Shown: positions 51,654-60,333 of the stretch, piece after piece | Layout of the letters: each line of letters starts with the position of its first letter | Position numbering within the stretch: the stretch's first letter is position 1 | NCBI GenBank assembly: GCA_964635055.1 | Contig: CAZWMT010000003.1 | Coordinates: 62,001 to 126,000 of the forward strand | Source: JAEUJM01 sp964635055 | GTDB taxonomy: Bacteria > Actinomycetota > Acidimicrobiia > Acidimicrobiales > DATDAH01 | DNA: 64,000 bases | Direction: 5' to 3' | Made by a program: the position numbers and the translations under genes | Notes under the pieces: model-generated | The model's database searches: none | What the model was told of the DNA's origin: nothing | What the model saw: the letters and a program-made list of their open reading frames with translations, nothing else

Positions 51654-53528
51654 ATGGGGGTGACCACCCGCACGGGCGGGGGAGCTGCGGACCGTGCGCG
51701 CGGGCACCGGCGGATGGTGCAGGCGGCGCTCGCCGGTGGCGCCGTGGCCCTGGTGTCGGTGTTCTCGGCGTCGCCGGCCCTCCCCCAGGCAGCCGCCTCG
51801 ACCGACACCGCCACGACAGCGGCGCCACCGCTGCTGACGGCGGGGGAGCTCCACACGTGCGCCGTCTTCGATGCCACCCTCAAGTGCTGGGGGGCGAACA
51901 CCAGCGGCCAGTTGGGACAGGGCGACCAAGAGCCCCGCGGGGACGGTCCCGGCGAGATGGGCGACGACCTTCCGCCGGTCGACCTGGGTGCGGGGCACGT
52001 CGTGACCGCGATCGACGCCGGCGGCAACCACACGTGCGCGATCCTCGACGACACCACCCTGAAGTGCTGGGGCGACAACGACAACGGTCAGTTGGGCATC
52101 GGCACCGGCGACGGTCACGATTGGGGGGACGATCCGAGCGAGATGGGAGACGGCCTGCCCGCGGTCGACCTCGGAACCGGTCGCCACGCCGTCGCCGTCA
52201 GCGCAGGCGTCAACCACACCTGTGCGATCCTCGACGACGGATCGCTGAGGTGCTGGGGCGACAACGAGCAGGGTCAACTCGGCCTCGGGGATCGCCGGGA
52301 CCGCGACGACCCCCGCAACGACATGGGTGATCACCTACCCGCCGTGGACCTCGGCACCGCCAGGACCGCCCGGGTCGTCGCGGCCGGGACGTACCACACC
52401 TGCGCGATCCTCGACGACGGCGCGGTCAAGTGCTGGGGCGACGGCTGGAGGGGCGAGCTCGGCCTGGGTGACGACATCGATCGGGGCGACCAGCCCGGCG
52501 AGATGGGTGACGCACTCCCCACCGTCGACCTCGGCACCGGACGATCGGCCGTCGCGCTCACCACCGGCAGCTTCGCCGGCCAGAACTGCGCGCTCCTCGA
52601 CGACGCCACGGTCAAGTGCTGGGGCTACAACGCGTTCGGGGAACTGGGCCTGGGCGACCACCTCAACCGGGGCGACGGGCCCGGCGACATGGGCGACGAC
52701 CTCCCGCCGGTCGCCCTCGGCAGCGGGCGCACCGCGCTGGCGGTCGCGTCGGGCACGCGGGGCGAGCACAGCTGTGCCGTGCTCGATGACGGCACCGTCA
52801 AGTGCTGGGGCGAGAACGATGGGGGCCAGCTCGGGCAGGGCGACCGCGACACCCGGGGGGACGGGCCCGGCGAGATGGGTGATCACCTGCCGCCGGTCCA
52901 GCTCGGTGCCGGTCGAACCGTCATGGCGGCGAGCGGTGGTTCCGGCCACACCTGCGTGGTCCTCGATGACCACTCGGTGCGGTGCTGGGGGGCCAACACC
53001 AGCGGGCAGCTCGGGTTGGGGGACACGATCGCTCGGGGCGCCCACCCCGGCGACATGGGCGACGCGCTCCCCACGGTCGATCTCGGCGCTCCGGCGGTCC
53101 GCCGACCCGACCTCACGGTGCGCCTGCCAGGAGGACCGCTGGTCGGCGACGACGTCCACACCAACGACGCCACCGTCCAGACGGTCCGGGTCGGCCGCCA
53201 CCCAGGTGGGCAGGCGACCGTGTACGTGCGGGTCCAGAACGACGGGAGCGTGGCTGACCGCTTCGTGGTGGGCGGGTCGTCGACGCAGGGCCACAAGCTG
53301 CGGGTGCGCTACTTCGAGGGACGCTCCGACGTGCGCATCACGCGCGCCGTGACCGATCGCACGTACGTCACGCCACCGCTCGAGCCGGGGGCGACCACGA
53401 CCATCGCGGTCCGGATCGACCTCACCGTCGCGGCCCCGCGGGGCCTGGTGACCGACCTGGTCCTCCGGGCGCAGCCGTCGGGTGCGGCAGCCAGGGACGC
53501 GATCCGAATACGGGTCCGGGTGCTCTGA
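51654..53528 (+). CDS. Secreted RCC1-like seven-repeat protein B with shared C-terminal domain
   Basis: 624 residues from ATG 51654; a shorter start at 51714 is possible. The signal peptide ends near ALPQAAAS. Seven repeats with C-x8/9-C-W-G (for example CAILDDGAVKCWG) and GQLGLGD are each extended by GEMGDxLPxVDLG. Unlike protein A there is no HYR-like insert; the C-terminal domain follows at about residue 490 (LVGDDVHTNDATVQTVRVGR, VQNDGSVADRFVVGG, VRYFEGRSDVRITRAVTDRTY, LEPGATTTIAVRIDL). No anchor motif. Ligand unknown. Confidence 0.85.
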   Translation: MGVTTRTGGGAADRARGHRRMVQAALAGGAVALVSVFSASPALPQAAASTDTATTAAPPLLTAGELHTCAVFDATLKCWGANTSGQLGQGDQEPRGDGPGEMGDDLPPVDLGAGHVVTAIDAGGNHTCAILDDTTLKCWGDNDNGQLGIGTGDGHDWGDDPSEMGDGLPAVDLGTGRHAVAVSAGVNHTCAILDDGSLRCWGDNEQGQLGLGDRRDRDDPRNDMGDHLPAVDLGTARTARVVAAGTYHTCAILDDGAVKCWGDGWRGELGLGDDIDRGDQPGEMGDALPTVDLGTGRSAVALTTGSFAGQNCALLDDATVKCWGYNAFGELGLGDHLNRGDGPGDMGDDLPPVALGSGRTALAVASGTRGEHSCAVLDDGTVKCWGENDGGQLGQGDRDTRGDGPGEMGDHLPPVQLGAGRTVMAASGGSGHTCVVLDDHSVRCWGANTSGQLGLGDTIARGAHPGDMGDALPTVDLGAPAVRRPDLTVRLPGGPLVGDDVHTNDATVQTVRVGRHPGGQATVYVRVQNDGSVADRFVVGGSSTQGHKLRVRYFEGRSDVRITRAVTDRTYVTPPLEPGATTTIAVRIDLTVAAPRGLVTDLVLRAQPSGAAARDAIRIRVRVL

Positions 53529-53562
53529 GCCATACCCGCGCCCGCCACGGCACACTGCTCTG

Positions 53563-54270
53563 ATGGCCATCACCACCGTCCTGTTCGACTTCTACGGGAC
53601 CCTCGCGGAATCGGACTGGGAGTCGTGGTGGCTGGCCGAGATCATGGAGGCCCGGGGCTACGAGTTCCGGCCCACGGCCGACAACACGTGGTCGGCCAAC
53701 TCGTGGGACGGCCGCACCCACGACGAGCACTCGGTGGACGAGGCCGCGTACGAGGCATGGGAGCAGGAGCGCTGGCGGGGCCTGCTGCGCGACCACGAGA
53801 TCCACGAGGACGACGTCGAGTCGATCGTGAAGGAGTTCCACACCCGCCGGGGCGAGTTCACCATGCGGGCCTACCCCGAGTCGCTCGAGGTGCTGCGGGC
53901 GCTCCGTGACCGCGGCCTGCGCATCGCCATCTGCTCCAACTGGGACTGGGACCTCGACCGCCACCTCGACGAGACCGGCGTGCTGCCCCTGGTGGACGCC
54001 CGGGTGTCGTCGGCCTGGGTGGGCGCACGCAAGCCCCACCCCCGCATCTTCACCGCCACCCTGGCCGAGGTGGGGGCCACCGCCGGCGAGACCCTGTTCG
54101 TGGGCGACAACTGGAAGGCCGACGTCGAGGGTCCCCTGGCGATGGGCATGACGCCGGTGCACATCTGGCGCCACGGCGACGACCCCGGCGACTGGATCCC
54201 CAAGCCCCCGGCCGACGGGGGCGGCGTGCCCCGCATCACCGACCTGCGCGAGGTGTACGACCTGGTGTGA
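53563..54270 (+). CDS. HAD-superfamily hydrolase
   Basis: 235 residues from ATG 53563. Motif I is LFDFYGTLAESD: the nucleophile Asp is kept and the second Asp is Tyr, as in 2-haloacid-dehalogenase-like and several phosphatase subgroups. Motif II is ICSNWDWD, motif III Lys in ARKPHPRIF, motif IV VGDNWKADVEG. Substrate unknown. Confidence 0.87.
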   Translation: MAITTVLFDFYGTLAESDWESWWLAEIMEARGYEFRPTADNTWSANSWDGRTHDEHSVDEAAYEAWEQERWRGLLRDHEIHEDDVESIVKEFHTRRGEFTMRAYPESLEVLRALRDRGLRIAICSNWDWDLDRHLDETGVLPLVDARVSSAWVGARKPHPRIFTATLAEVGATAGETLFVGDNWKADVEGPLAMGMTPVHIWRHGDDPGDWIPKPPADGGGVPRITDLREVYDLV

Positions 54271-54276
54271 CCGCAC

Positions 54277-54337
54277 ACCCACCAACTCGGCGCTGACACC
54301 TACCCGTGGGGTAGGTGGATGCGCCGAGTTCGTGGGT
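54277..54337. repeat. Nested intergenic palindrome with GTG loop
   Basis: Outer arms ACCCACCAACTCGGCGC and GCGCCGAGTTCGTGGGT (16 of 17 paired), inner arms ACCTACCC and GGGTAGGT, loop GTG. It sits between convergent genes 6 bp after one stop and 7 bp before the other, so it may end transcription in both directions. The arm GAACTCGGCGC relates it to the palindrome at 41538. Confidence 0.8.
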
Positions 54338-54344
54338 TTCGGGG

Positions 54345-54869
54345 TCAGGCGGAGGGTTGGCCGCGCCGGCGGGCCAGGTGCACGTAGGCCTTGGCCGCGC
54401 CCCAACGCAGGCCGGGCTCGTGGAGGCGCTCGTCGACGTCGGCGAACGCGGCGGGGCTGAGGCCGTAGACATCGCCGGGGAAGGCCCGCACCGCGAACTC
54501 GTCGCGCACGACCGGCGCCGCCCCGGCCGCGGTCAGGACCCCGGTCGGGTAGCGCACCGCGTCTCGCAGGAGCGCCAGTGGGCCGGTGGTCTGCTCGTCG
54601 AGGTCGGCGGCCACCAAGGAGCGGAGGCGGGGCACGACCTCGGCACGGGCCCGCTGTCCGGCGGCGGCGGCATCAGCCGCCACTGCCGCGGTCGGCTCGG
54701 CGCCCTGTGCCCGCAGCACGTCCAGCACGCAGCGCTCGACCCACCCCGCCAGCACGGCGTCGACGGCGTCGGCCAACTCGACGCCGTGGCGGGCGAACGC
54801 GGCCTCGTCCTCGGCCAACCGCTCGGAAGCGGTGCCCTGCGTCGTGCCTTCGCCGTCGTCGGGCGCCAT
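54345..54869 (-). CDS. Hypothetical protein divergent from DUF427
   Basis: 174 residues from ATG 54869; the open frame continues far upstream antisense to DUF427, which is not coding. Mostly helical (RLAEDEAAFARHGVELADAVDAVLAGWVERCVLDVLRAQG), ending in a compact domain with FPGDVYGLSPAAFADVDERLHEPGLRWGAAKAYVHLARRRG. No family recognised. Nine bp separate its start from that of DUF427. Confidence 0.6.
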   Translation of the reverse strand: MAPDDGEGTTQGTASERLAEDEAAFARHGVELADAVDAVLAGWVERCVLDVLRAQGAEPTAAVAADAAAAGQRARAEVVPRLRSLVAADLDEQTTGPLALLRDAVRYPTGVLTAAGAAPVVRDEFAVRAFPGDVYGLSPAAFADVDERLHEPGLRWGAAKAYVHLARRRGQPSA

Positions 54870-54878
54870 GCTCCCACT

Positions 54879-55373
54879 ATGCCCATCGAGCGCATCGAAC
54901 CCGGCCCCGGCCAGGAGTCGGTGTGGGACTACCCCCGCCCGCCCCGACTCGAGCCCACGGCCAGCCACCTCGAGGTGCGGTTCGATGCGACGACCATCGC
55001 CGACACCCGCCGCGCCTACCGAGTGCTCGAGACCAGCCAGCCGCCGGCGTACTACCTGCCCCCGGACGACGTGGCCGTGGAGCACCTCGTGGCCAGCACC
55101 CACCGGACGTTCTGCGAGTGGAAGGGCACGGCCCGGTACTACGACCTCGTGGTGGGCGACCGGGTCAGCCCGCGGGCGTGCTGGGCCTACGACGACCCCA
55201 CCCCCCGCTTCGCGGCCATCGCCCGCCACCTCGCGTTCTACCCCCAGCGGGTGACCGAGTGCCGGGTGGACGGCGAGGTGGTGCAGGCCAACGAGGGCGC
55301 GTTCTACGGCGGCTGGATCACCTCGAAGATCGTCGGCCCCTTCAAGGGTGGGGCGGGCACCGCCCACTGGTAG
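54879..55373 (+). CDS. DUF427 family protein
   Basis: 164 residues from ATG 54879. DUF427 pattern: VWDYPRPPRLEPTASHLEVRF, ETSQPPAYYLPPDDV, TFCEWKGTARYYDLVVGDR, CWAYDDPTPRFAAIARHLAFYP and the terminal FYGGWITSKIVGPFKGG. The family is small, widespread in Actinobacteria and without proven function. Confidence 0.9.
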   Translation: MPIERIEPGPGQESVWDYPRPPRLEPTASHLEVRFDATTIADTRRAYRVLETSQPPAYYLPPDDVAVEHLVASTHRTFCEWKGTARYYDLVVGDRVSPRACWAYDDPTPRFAAIARHLAFYPQRVTECRVDGEVVQANEGAFYGGWITSKIVGPFKGGAGTAHW

Positions 55374-55413
55374 CCCCGACCCCGGTGCCCGCGACCTGCA
55401 AGCATGCGGGCCC

Positions 55414-55623
55414 ATGGCCGACCGCACCGAGGTGAGCGTCGGGGTCTCCGCAGGGCCGACGACGCTGTACGAGATGGTGAGCGACGTCACCCGCATGGGT
55501 GAGTGGAGCCCGGAGAACGTGGGGTGCGCGTGGGTCGGGGACGCCGCCGGCCCAGCGGTGGGCGCCCGCTTCAAGGACCGGAACCAGCGGGGCTGGCGAC
55601 GGTGGTCGTGCCCTCGGGGGTGA
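55414..55623 (+). pseudogene. SRPBCC/polyketide-cyclase-type protein, 3' half missing
   Basis: Reads from ATG 55414 for 69 residues: VSAGPTTLYEMVSDVTRMGEWSPE, then GARFKDRNQRGWRRWS, the first half of an SRPBCC domain that is normally about 140-150 residues. The frame then runs a few codons into unrelated sequence and stops. The break falls near 55600-55610, where an opposite-strand SnoaL-like fragment begins to lose its own similarity. Confidence 0.7.
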
Positions 55624-55702
55624 AGCAGGCTGCTACCGCAGCCCCGTCGTTGGCTTTCCAGGCGTCGAAGTAGCGCTGGACGATGGCCTCGATGGCGGAC
55701 AT
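55571..55702 (-). pseudogene. SnoaL/NTF2-like protein fragment, 3' part missing
   Basis: On the minus strand from ATG 55702: MSAIEAIVQRYFDAWKANDG, then AAVAACFTPEGT, the typical N-terminus of SnoaL-like proteins (about 110-130 residues when whole). It is then lost after about 31 residues and stops at 43. It ends tail-to-tail inside the SRPBCC fragment. Confidence 0.6.
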
Positions 55703-55897
55703 GGCGGCTCCCGGAGACGAGGGCGGACGGTGTCATCCTGCCCTTCGCCGCCCGGCTCTCGCTCGGACCACCGATCACCGGTAGGGCTCCACGCTCGACG
55801 TGCGCCCGGCCCGGCGGCCCGCGGTCGGCTCCCGCCCGGCGGGCTCCGGTACCATCCACCTCTCACGCGACGCACACGGGATGATCGGGGGTTCGCG

Positions 55898-58003
55898 GTG
55901 GTGGGCACCACGGGAAGGGCTGCACGGGCCGCCGCTCTGGTCCTCGGGCTGCTCGTGGTCCCCGGGCACCCGGCCGGCGCGGACGGCAACGAGACGCCGG
56001 GGAACCCCCTGCAGTACCGACAGATCAGCGCTGGCGACAACCACACCTGCGCCATCTCGAACGCCGGGAAGGTGAAGTGCTGGGGTCGCAACGACCGTGG
56101 CCAACTCGGCCTCGGTGACACCGCCAACCGAGGCGACGGCCCGAACGAGATGGGCGCCGACCTGCCCTACGTCGACCTGGGACCGGGGCGAACCGCGACC
56201 GCCGTGTCGACCGGCAACCGCTTCTCCTGCGCCGTGCTCGACGACGGCAGCGTGAAGTGCTGGGGCCACAACGACCAGGGTCAACTGGGGCAGGGCGACA
56301 CCGCAGCCCGGGGTGACCAGCCGGGCGAGATGGGCGCCGACCTCACCGCCGTCGATCTCGGGACCGGCCGAACCGCCACGGCCGTCACCGCCGCGAACAA
56401 CCACGTCTGCGCGCTGTTGGACGACGGAACGGTCAAGTGCTGGGGCTACCACGGCGGTGGGATCCTCGGACAGGGGGACCGCACCTCTCGCGGTGACAAC
56501 CCCGGCGAGATGGGCGACGCCCTCCCGGTGGTGGCGCTCGGTGCGGGGCGCACCGCCACCAGCATCAGCGGCAACTTGTTCCACACCTGCGCCCTGCTCG
56601 ACGACGGCTCGGTGAAGTGCTGGGGGTTCAACGGCGACGGGGAGTTGGGCCTCGGCGACACCGGCAACCGCGGCGACGGCCCGGGCGAGATGGGCGATGC
56701 CCTCCCGGCCGTCGACCTGGGAACGGGACGCACCGCCCTCGCCGTGAGCGCCGGCGGCTACCAGACCTGCGTGCTGCTGGACGACGCCACCGTGAAGTGC
56801 TGGGGGCGCAACGACGAGGGCCAGCTCGGCTTGGGCGACACCGACAACCGCGGGGACGGCCCCTCGGAGATGGGCGATGCCCTGCCTGCCGTCGAGCTCG
56901 GCAGCGGCCGCACCCCGACGGCGGTGCTGGTGGGTGCCCGGTTCGCGTGCGCCCAGCTCGACGACGGCACCCTCAAGTGCTGGGGCGACAACGCCGACGG
57001 CCAGCTCGGGCGCGGCGACGTGGCCCGCGTCGGCGACCAACCGGGCGAGATGGGCGACCAGCTCCCGCCCATCGACCTCGGGAGCGGGCGGACCGTGGTG
57101 GCGAGCACCGCCGGCGTCTTCCACGTGTGCGCGACCCTCGACACCGCTCGACTGAAGTGCTGGGGCAGCAACGGCGAGGGCCGCCTCGGCCTCGGCACCG
57201 CGTCCAATCGCGGTGACCAGCCGAACGAGATGGGCGATGCCCTCCCGGTCGTCGAGCTCGGCATCGACCCGGCCATCTCGCTCAGCGCGTCCGTGGACGC
57301 GGCCACCCACTTCACCGGCCACCAGGTCACGTTCGGGTTCGAGGTCGCCAACGTCGGCGACGAGCCCCTGACCGGCGTCCACCTGATCGGCACCCAGGCG
57401 CTGACGTGTGACCCGTTGCCCGACACCCTCGCCGTCCATGCGACCGTCCAGATCGGCTGCAGCCACCAGCTGACAGCGGACGACGTCGGCACGGTCACGG
57501 CGGCCTTCGCCGTCGACAGCGACCAGACGCCACCGCGCGCCGCCAACCAACTCGTCTTCGACGTGTTCCCCGACCGAGCCGTGGACGCCGCGCTCAAGCA
57601 GGCCGACCACGCCTACATCGGCGTGGGCGTGGTGAACGACGACGCCACCGACCAGACGCTCACCGTCGGCCGGCAGCGAGGCGGCCGAGCCAGCTTCCGC
57701 TACCGCATCACCAACGACGGTGACACCGCCGCTCGGTACGACCTGCGTCGCGTCGGCAGCGATCCCAGCCTCACTGTCCGCTACTACCGGACCGACACCG
57801 GTGCTGACATCACCAGCCTCGTCACCGGGCGCACGTACCGGACCCCACGGCTCCTCCCGGGGGCGAGCACCACGATCCGCGTCGAGGTGACCATCAGCGC
57901 CACCGCCCGCCGGCTCGTCGACCACGACGTGACCCTGCGGTCGCGGTCACAGGCCGCTGCGACACAGGCGGACACGGCCCGCATACGGGTCGACGTGACG
58001 TGA
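55898..58003 (+). CDS. Secreted RCC1-like seven-repeat protein C with shared C-terminal domain
   Basis: About 701 residues from GTG 55898 (GTG 55901 also possible); the longer frame has no signal peptide and crosses the gene fragments. Signal GRAARAAALVLGLLVVPGHPAGADG. Seven RCC1-type repeats (CAVLDDGSVKCWG, GQLGLGD, GEMGDxLPxVDLG), then an Ig/CARDB-like segment (about 460-545: HQVTFGFEVANVGDEPLTG, LTCDPLPDTLAV) and the same C-terminal domain as in A and B (ITNDGDTAARYDLRR, LTVRYYRTDTGADITSLVTG, LLPGASTTIRVEVTI). The Ig segment takes the place of the HYR-like one in A. Function unknown. Confidence 0.83.
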   Translation: MVGTTGRAARAAALVLGLLVVPGHPAGADGNETPGNPLQYRQISAGDNHTCAISNAGKVKCWGRNDRGQLGLGDTANRGDGPNEMGADLPYVDLGPGRTATAVSTGNRFSCAVLDDGSVKCWGHNDQGQLGQGDTAARGDQPGEMGADLTAVDLGTGRTATAVTAANNHVCALLDDGTVKCWGYHGGGILGQGDRTSRGDNPGEMGDALPVVALGAGRTATSISGNLFHTCALLDDGSVKCWGFNGDGELGLGDTGNRGDGPGEMGDALPAVDLGTGRTALAVSAGGYQTCVLLDDATVKCWGRNDEGQLGLGDTDNRGDGPSEMGDALPAVELGSGRTPTAVLVGARFACAQLDDGTLKCWGDNADGQLGRGDVARVGDQPGEMGDQLPPIDLGSGRTVVASTAGVFHVCATLDTARLKCWGSNGEGRLGLGTASNRGDQPNEMGDALPVVELGIDPAISLSASVDAATHFTGHQVTFGFEVANVGDEPLTGVHLIGTQALTCDPLPDTLAVHATVQIGCSHQLTADDVGTVTAAFAVDSDQTPPRAANQLVFDVFPDRAVDAALKQADHAYIGVGVVNDDATDQTLTVGRQRGGRASFRYRITNDGDTAARYDLRRVGSDPSLTVRYYRTDTGADITSLVTGRTYRTPRLLPGASTTIRVEVTISATARRLVDHDVTLRSRSQAAATQADTARIRVDVT

Positions 58004-58006
58004 GCG

Positions 58007-58657
58007 TCAGGCGACGCCGCCGCCGATGAACGGGCGCAGCGCCGGGGGCAGCTCCTGGGCGGTGCACCGCACCACCACCTTGCCCTGGCGCACCTGGGCA
58101 TCGATCGCGCACGGGAAGTAGTCCGTCTCGCTGAGCGTGATGGTGAGCAGGCCCACACCCTCGGCCGCGAGCGTCAGATCACCATCGGCGACCGCGACCT
58201 GCGCGGTGCGGGGCTGGCCCGCGACCTGCACCGTGGCGGTGCCCGGCGTGAACGTGACGGGCACGCCCAGGGCCTCGGAGGCGGCCTCGTCGGTGATCTC
58301 GGCCTTGATCGACGCCCGGTCGAGGCCCTGCACCTGCACCCGGGCGTTGAGCAGCACCGACCGGTCGAAGGTCACCCCGTCGACGTCGAGTTGGAGCACG
58401 GCGAACGTGACCCCCGGCGTCACGAGGTCCTCCAGCCGGAGCGAGAAGTGCGACACCTCACCCCGTAGGGCCAGCCGCCCGAGGAAGGGGAACGAGTCGA
58501 TGTCGGCCTCGACGTTGCCGACGTCGACGGTGCGGTCGGCGCCTTCGATCTCGGACTCGATGCGGTTCTCGAGGAGCAACCGCACGCCGAAGTCCGCGGC
58601 GACACCCACCAGCAACAGGACGACGAGGAAGATGGCCAGGTTTCGCAGGGCGCGCAC
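58007..58657 (-). CDS. DUF2993 lipid-binding-like membrane-anchored protein
   Basis: 216 residues from a GTG start. N-terminal anchor (LAIFLVVLLLVGVAADFG), then a beta-rich outside domain: IDSFPFLGRLALRGEVSHFSL and VDGVTFDRS are DUF2993 features. The mycobacterial member LmeA acts in lipoglycan maturation; a lipid-binding role is likely. It is convergent with the RCC1-like gene, 3 bp apart. Confidence 0.85.
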   Translation of the reverse strand: MRALRNLAIFLVVLLLVGVAADFGVRLLLENRIESEIEGADRTVDVGNVEADIDSFPFLGRLALRGEVSHFSLRLEDLVTPGVTFAVLQLDVDGVTFDRSVLLNARVQVQGLDRASIKAEITDEAASEALGVPVTFTPGTATVQVAGQPRTAQVAVADGDLTLAAEGVGLLTITLSETDYFPCAIDAQVRQGKVVVRCTAQELPPALRPFIGGGVA

Positions 58658-58674
58658 AGAGACGTCCTAGCCGG

Positions 58675-59502
58675 TCAGCGCCGGTCGCCCAGCGCGGCGT
58701 TGAGGTTGCCCGACCGCAGGCCCTCGAGATCGAGGGTGACGTACCGGTAGCCGGCGGCGTGCACCGAGTCCACCACCTGCGCCCGGCGGTCGAGCACCGC
58801 GGCGAGATCGTCGAGCGGCACCTCGAGGCGGGCGGTGTCGCCGTAGTGGCGCACCCGCAGGGACCGGAACCCGAGTCGGTGCAGCGCGGCCTCGGCGTCG
58901 GCCACCTGCTTCAGCACGGGGGCGCTCACCGGGGTGCCGTAGGGGAGCCGCGACGCCAGGCAGGCCGCGGCGGGCTTGTCCCACGTGCGCAGGCCGAGGG
59001 CCCTCGACGCGCTCCGCACGTCGGCCTTGCGGAACCCCGCCTCGACCAGGGGGAAGGCCGCACCGCGGGACGCGGCGGCGTGCTGGCCCGGACGGTGGTC
59101 GCCGAGGTCGTCCAGGTTCACCCCCAGCACCACCGTGGCGCCCTCGGCCGTGACGACCGGGTCGAGGGCGTCCATCAGGGCGTCCTTGCAGTGGAAGCAG
59201 CGGTCACCGTCGTTCGTCCGGTAGGCGGCGTTGGCCATCTCGTCGGTGGGGACGGCCCGCCAGCGCAACGACCACTCGTCGGCGAGCGCCCGGCAGTCGT
59301 CGTGCTCGAAGGACGCCAGCGACGGCGACACCGCGGTGACCGAGAGGGCGCGATCGGCCCCGAGCGTGTCGTGGGCCACCCAGGCCAGGAACGCGGAGTC
59401 GGCCCCGCCGCTGAACGCGACGATCACCCGGTCGAGGTCGCGCAGGTGCGACCGCAGGCGGTCGAGGTCAGCGGTGGCCGTCGGCATGGTCCCCGTCGTC
59501 AT
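58675..59502 (-). CDS. larE: LarE-like ATP-dependent sulfur transferase
   Basis: 275 residues (ATG 59487 would give 270). PP-loop SGGADSAFLA at 31-40, CFHCKD near 102, and Cys181 in KPAAACLASRLPYG, the position of the sacrificial Cys in lactobacillar LarE. It adenylates and thiolates the nicotinic-acid-derived nickel-pincer cofactor. larB, larC and a racemase are not in the window. The start overlaps the alaX 3' end. Confidence 0.87.
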   Translation of the reverse strand: MTTGTMPTATADLDRLRSHLRDLDRVIVAFSGGADSAFLAWVAHDTLGADRALSVTAVSPSLASFEHDDCRALADEWSLRWRAVPTDEMANAAYRTNDGDRCFHCKDALMDALDPVVTAEGATVVLGVNLDDLGDHRPGQHAAASRGAAFPLVEAGFRKADVRSASRALGLRTWDKPAAACLASRLPYGTPVSAPVLKQVADAEAALHRLGFRSLRVRHYGDTARLEVPLDDLAAVLDRRAQVVDSVHAAGYRYVTLDLEGLRSGNLNAALGDRR

Positions 59503-60232
59503 GGTCCCCGTCGTGGGTCTCGATCTCGATCCGGAGTCGCTTGTTGCCCTTGCCCTTGGACTCCGTCTTCACCACCCGCAGTGTGCCCACCTCGTCGGTG
59601 GACGCCACGTGCGTGCCCCCGTCGGCCTGCTTGTCGAGGCCCACGATGTCGACCACCCTGATCTCGCTCACGCTCTCGGGGATCATGTTGACCTTGGTGC
59701 GGATGAGGTCCTCGTCCTCCACCGCGGTCGACCGGGGCAGGAACGACACCTCGATGGGCCGCGCCGCCCGCAGCTCGGCGTTCACGAGCTCCTCGACACG
59801 CGGGCCGAACCCCTCGGGCAGCGGGTCGAACTCGAAGTCCATGCGGGCGGCCAGCGGCGACATGTTGCCCCCCGTGACCGCGGTGCCCCACTCGTTCCAG
59901 ATCACGCCGCACAGCACGTGCAACGCCGTGTGGGTGCGCATCAGGGCATGGCGGCGGTCCCAGTCGAGCTCGCCCGCCACCGTCGCGCCCACCGGCGGCA
60001 CCGGCCCGTCGAGCACGTGCCACACGTCGGCGCCGCGCTTGACCACGTCGGTCACCCGGGCCTCCCCGCCCTCGTGGGCCAGCACACCCTCGTCGTGGGG
60101 CTGGCCGCCCCCCGTCGGGTAGAAGGCGGTGCGGTCGAGCGACACCGCGCCCAACTCGGCGTCGACCCCGGTCACCGTCGCCTCGAACGCCCGGAGGTAG
60201 GCATCGCGCAGGTAGAGGAGATCCGTCGCCAT
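59468..60232 (-). CDS. Alanyl-tRNA editing protein AlaX
   Basis: 254 residues. AlaRS editing-domain pattern: LDRTAFYPTGGGQPHDEG, zinc-site MRTHTALHVLCGV, GGNMSPLAARMDF and DGGTHVASTDEVG. It removes Ser or Gly wrongly attached to tRNA-Ala. The His-rich acidic tail HDGDHDDGDHADGHR is unusual and might bind metal. It overlaps larE by 35 bp. Confidence 0.9.
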   Translation of the reverse strand: MATDLLYLRDAYLRAFEATVTGVDAELGAVSLDRTAFYPTGGGQPHDEGVLAHEGGEARVTDVVKRGADVWHVLDGPVPPVGATVAGELDWDRRHALMRTHTALHVLCGVIWNEWGTAVTGGNMSPLAARMDFEFDPLPEGFGPRVEELVNAELRAARPIEVSFLPRSTAVEDEDLIRTKVNMIPESVSEIRVVDIVGLDKQADGGTHVASTDEVGTLRVVKTESKGKGNKRLRIEIETHDGDHDDGDHADGHR

Positions 60233-60333
60233 TCCCTGATTGTGCCGTCCCGGGCAACACGGGGCGAAAACACCTCATATGCTCTGGTCGCTCCAGGCAA
60301 CTCCGGAGCTCTACCACCAAGGGGAGAACCTCA

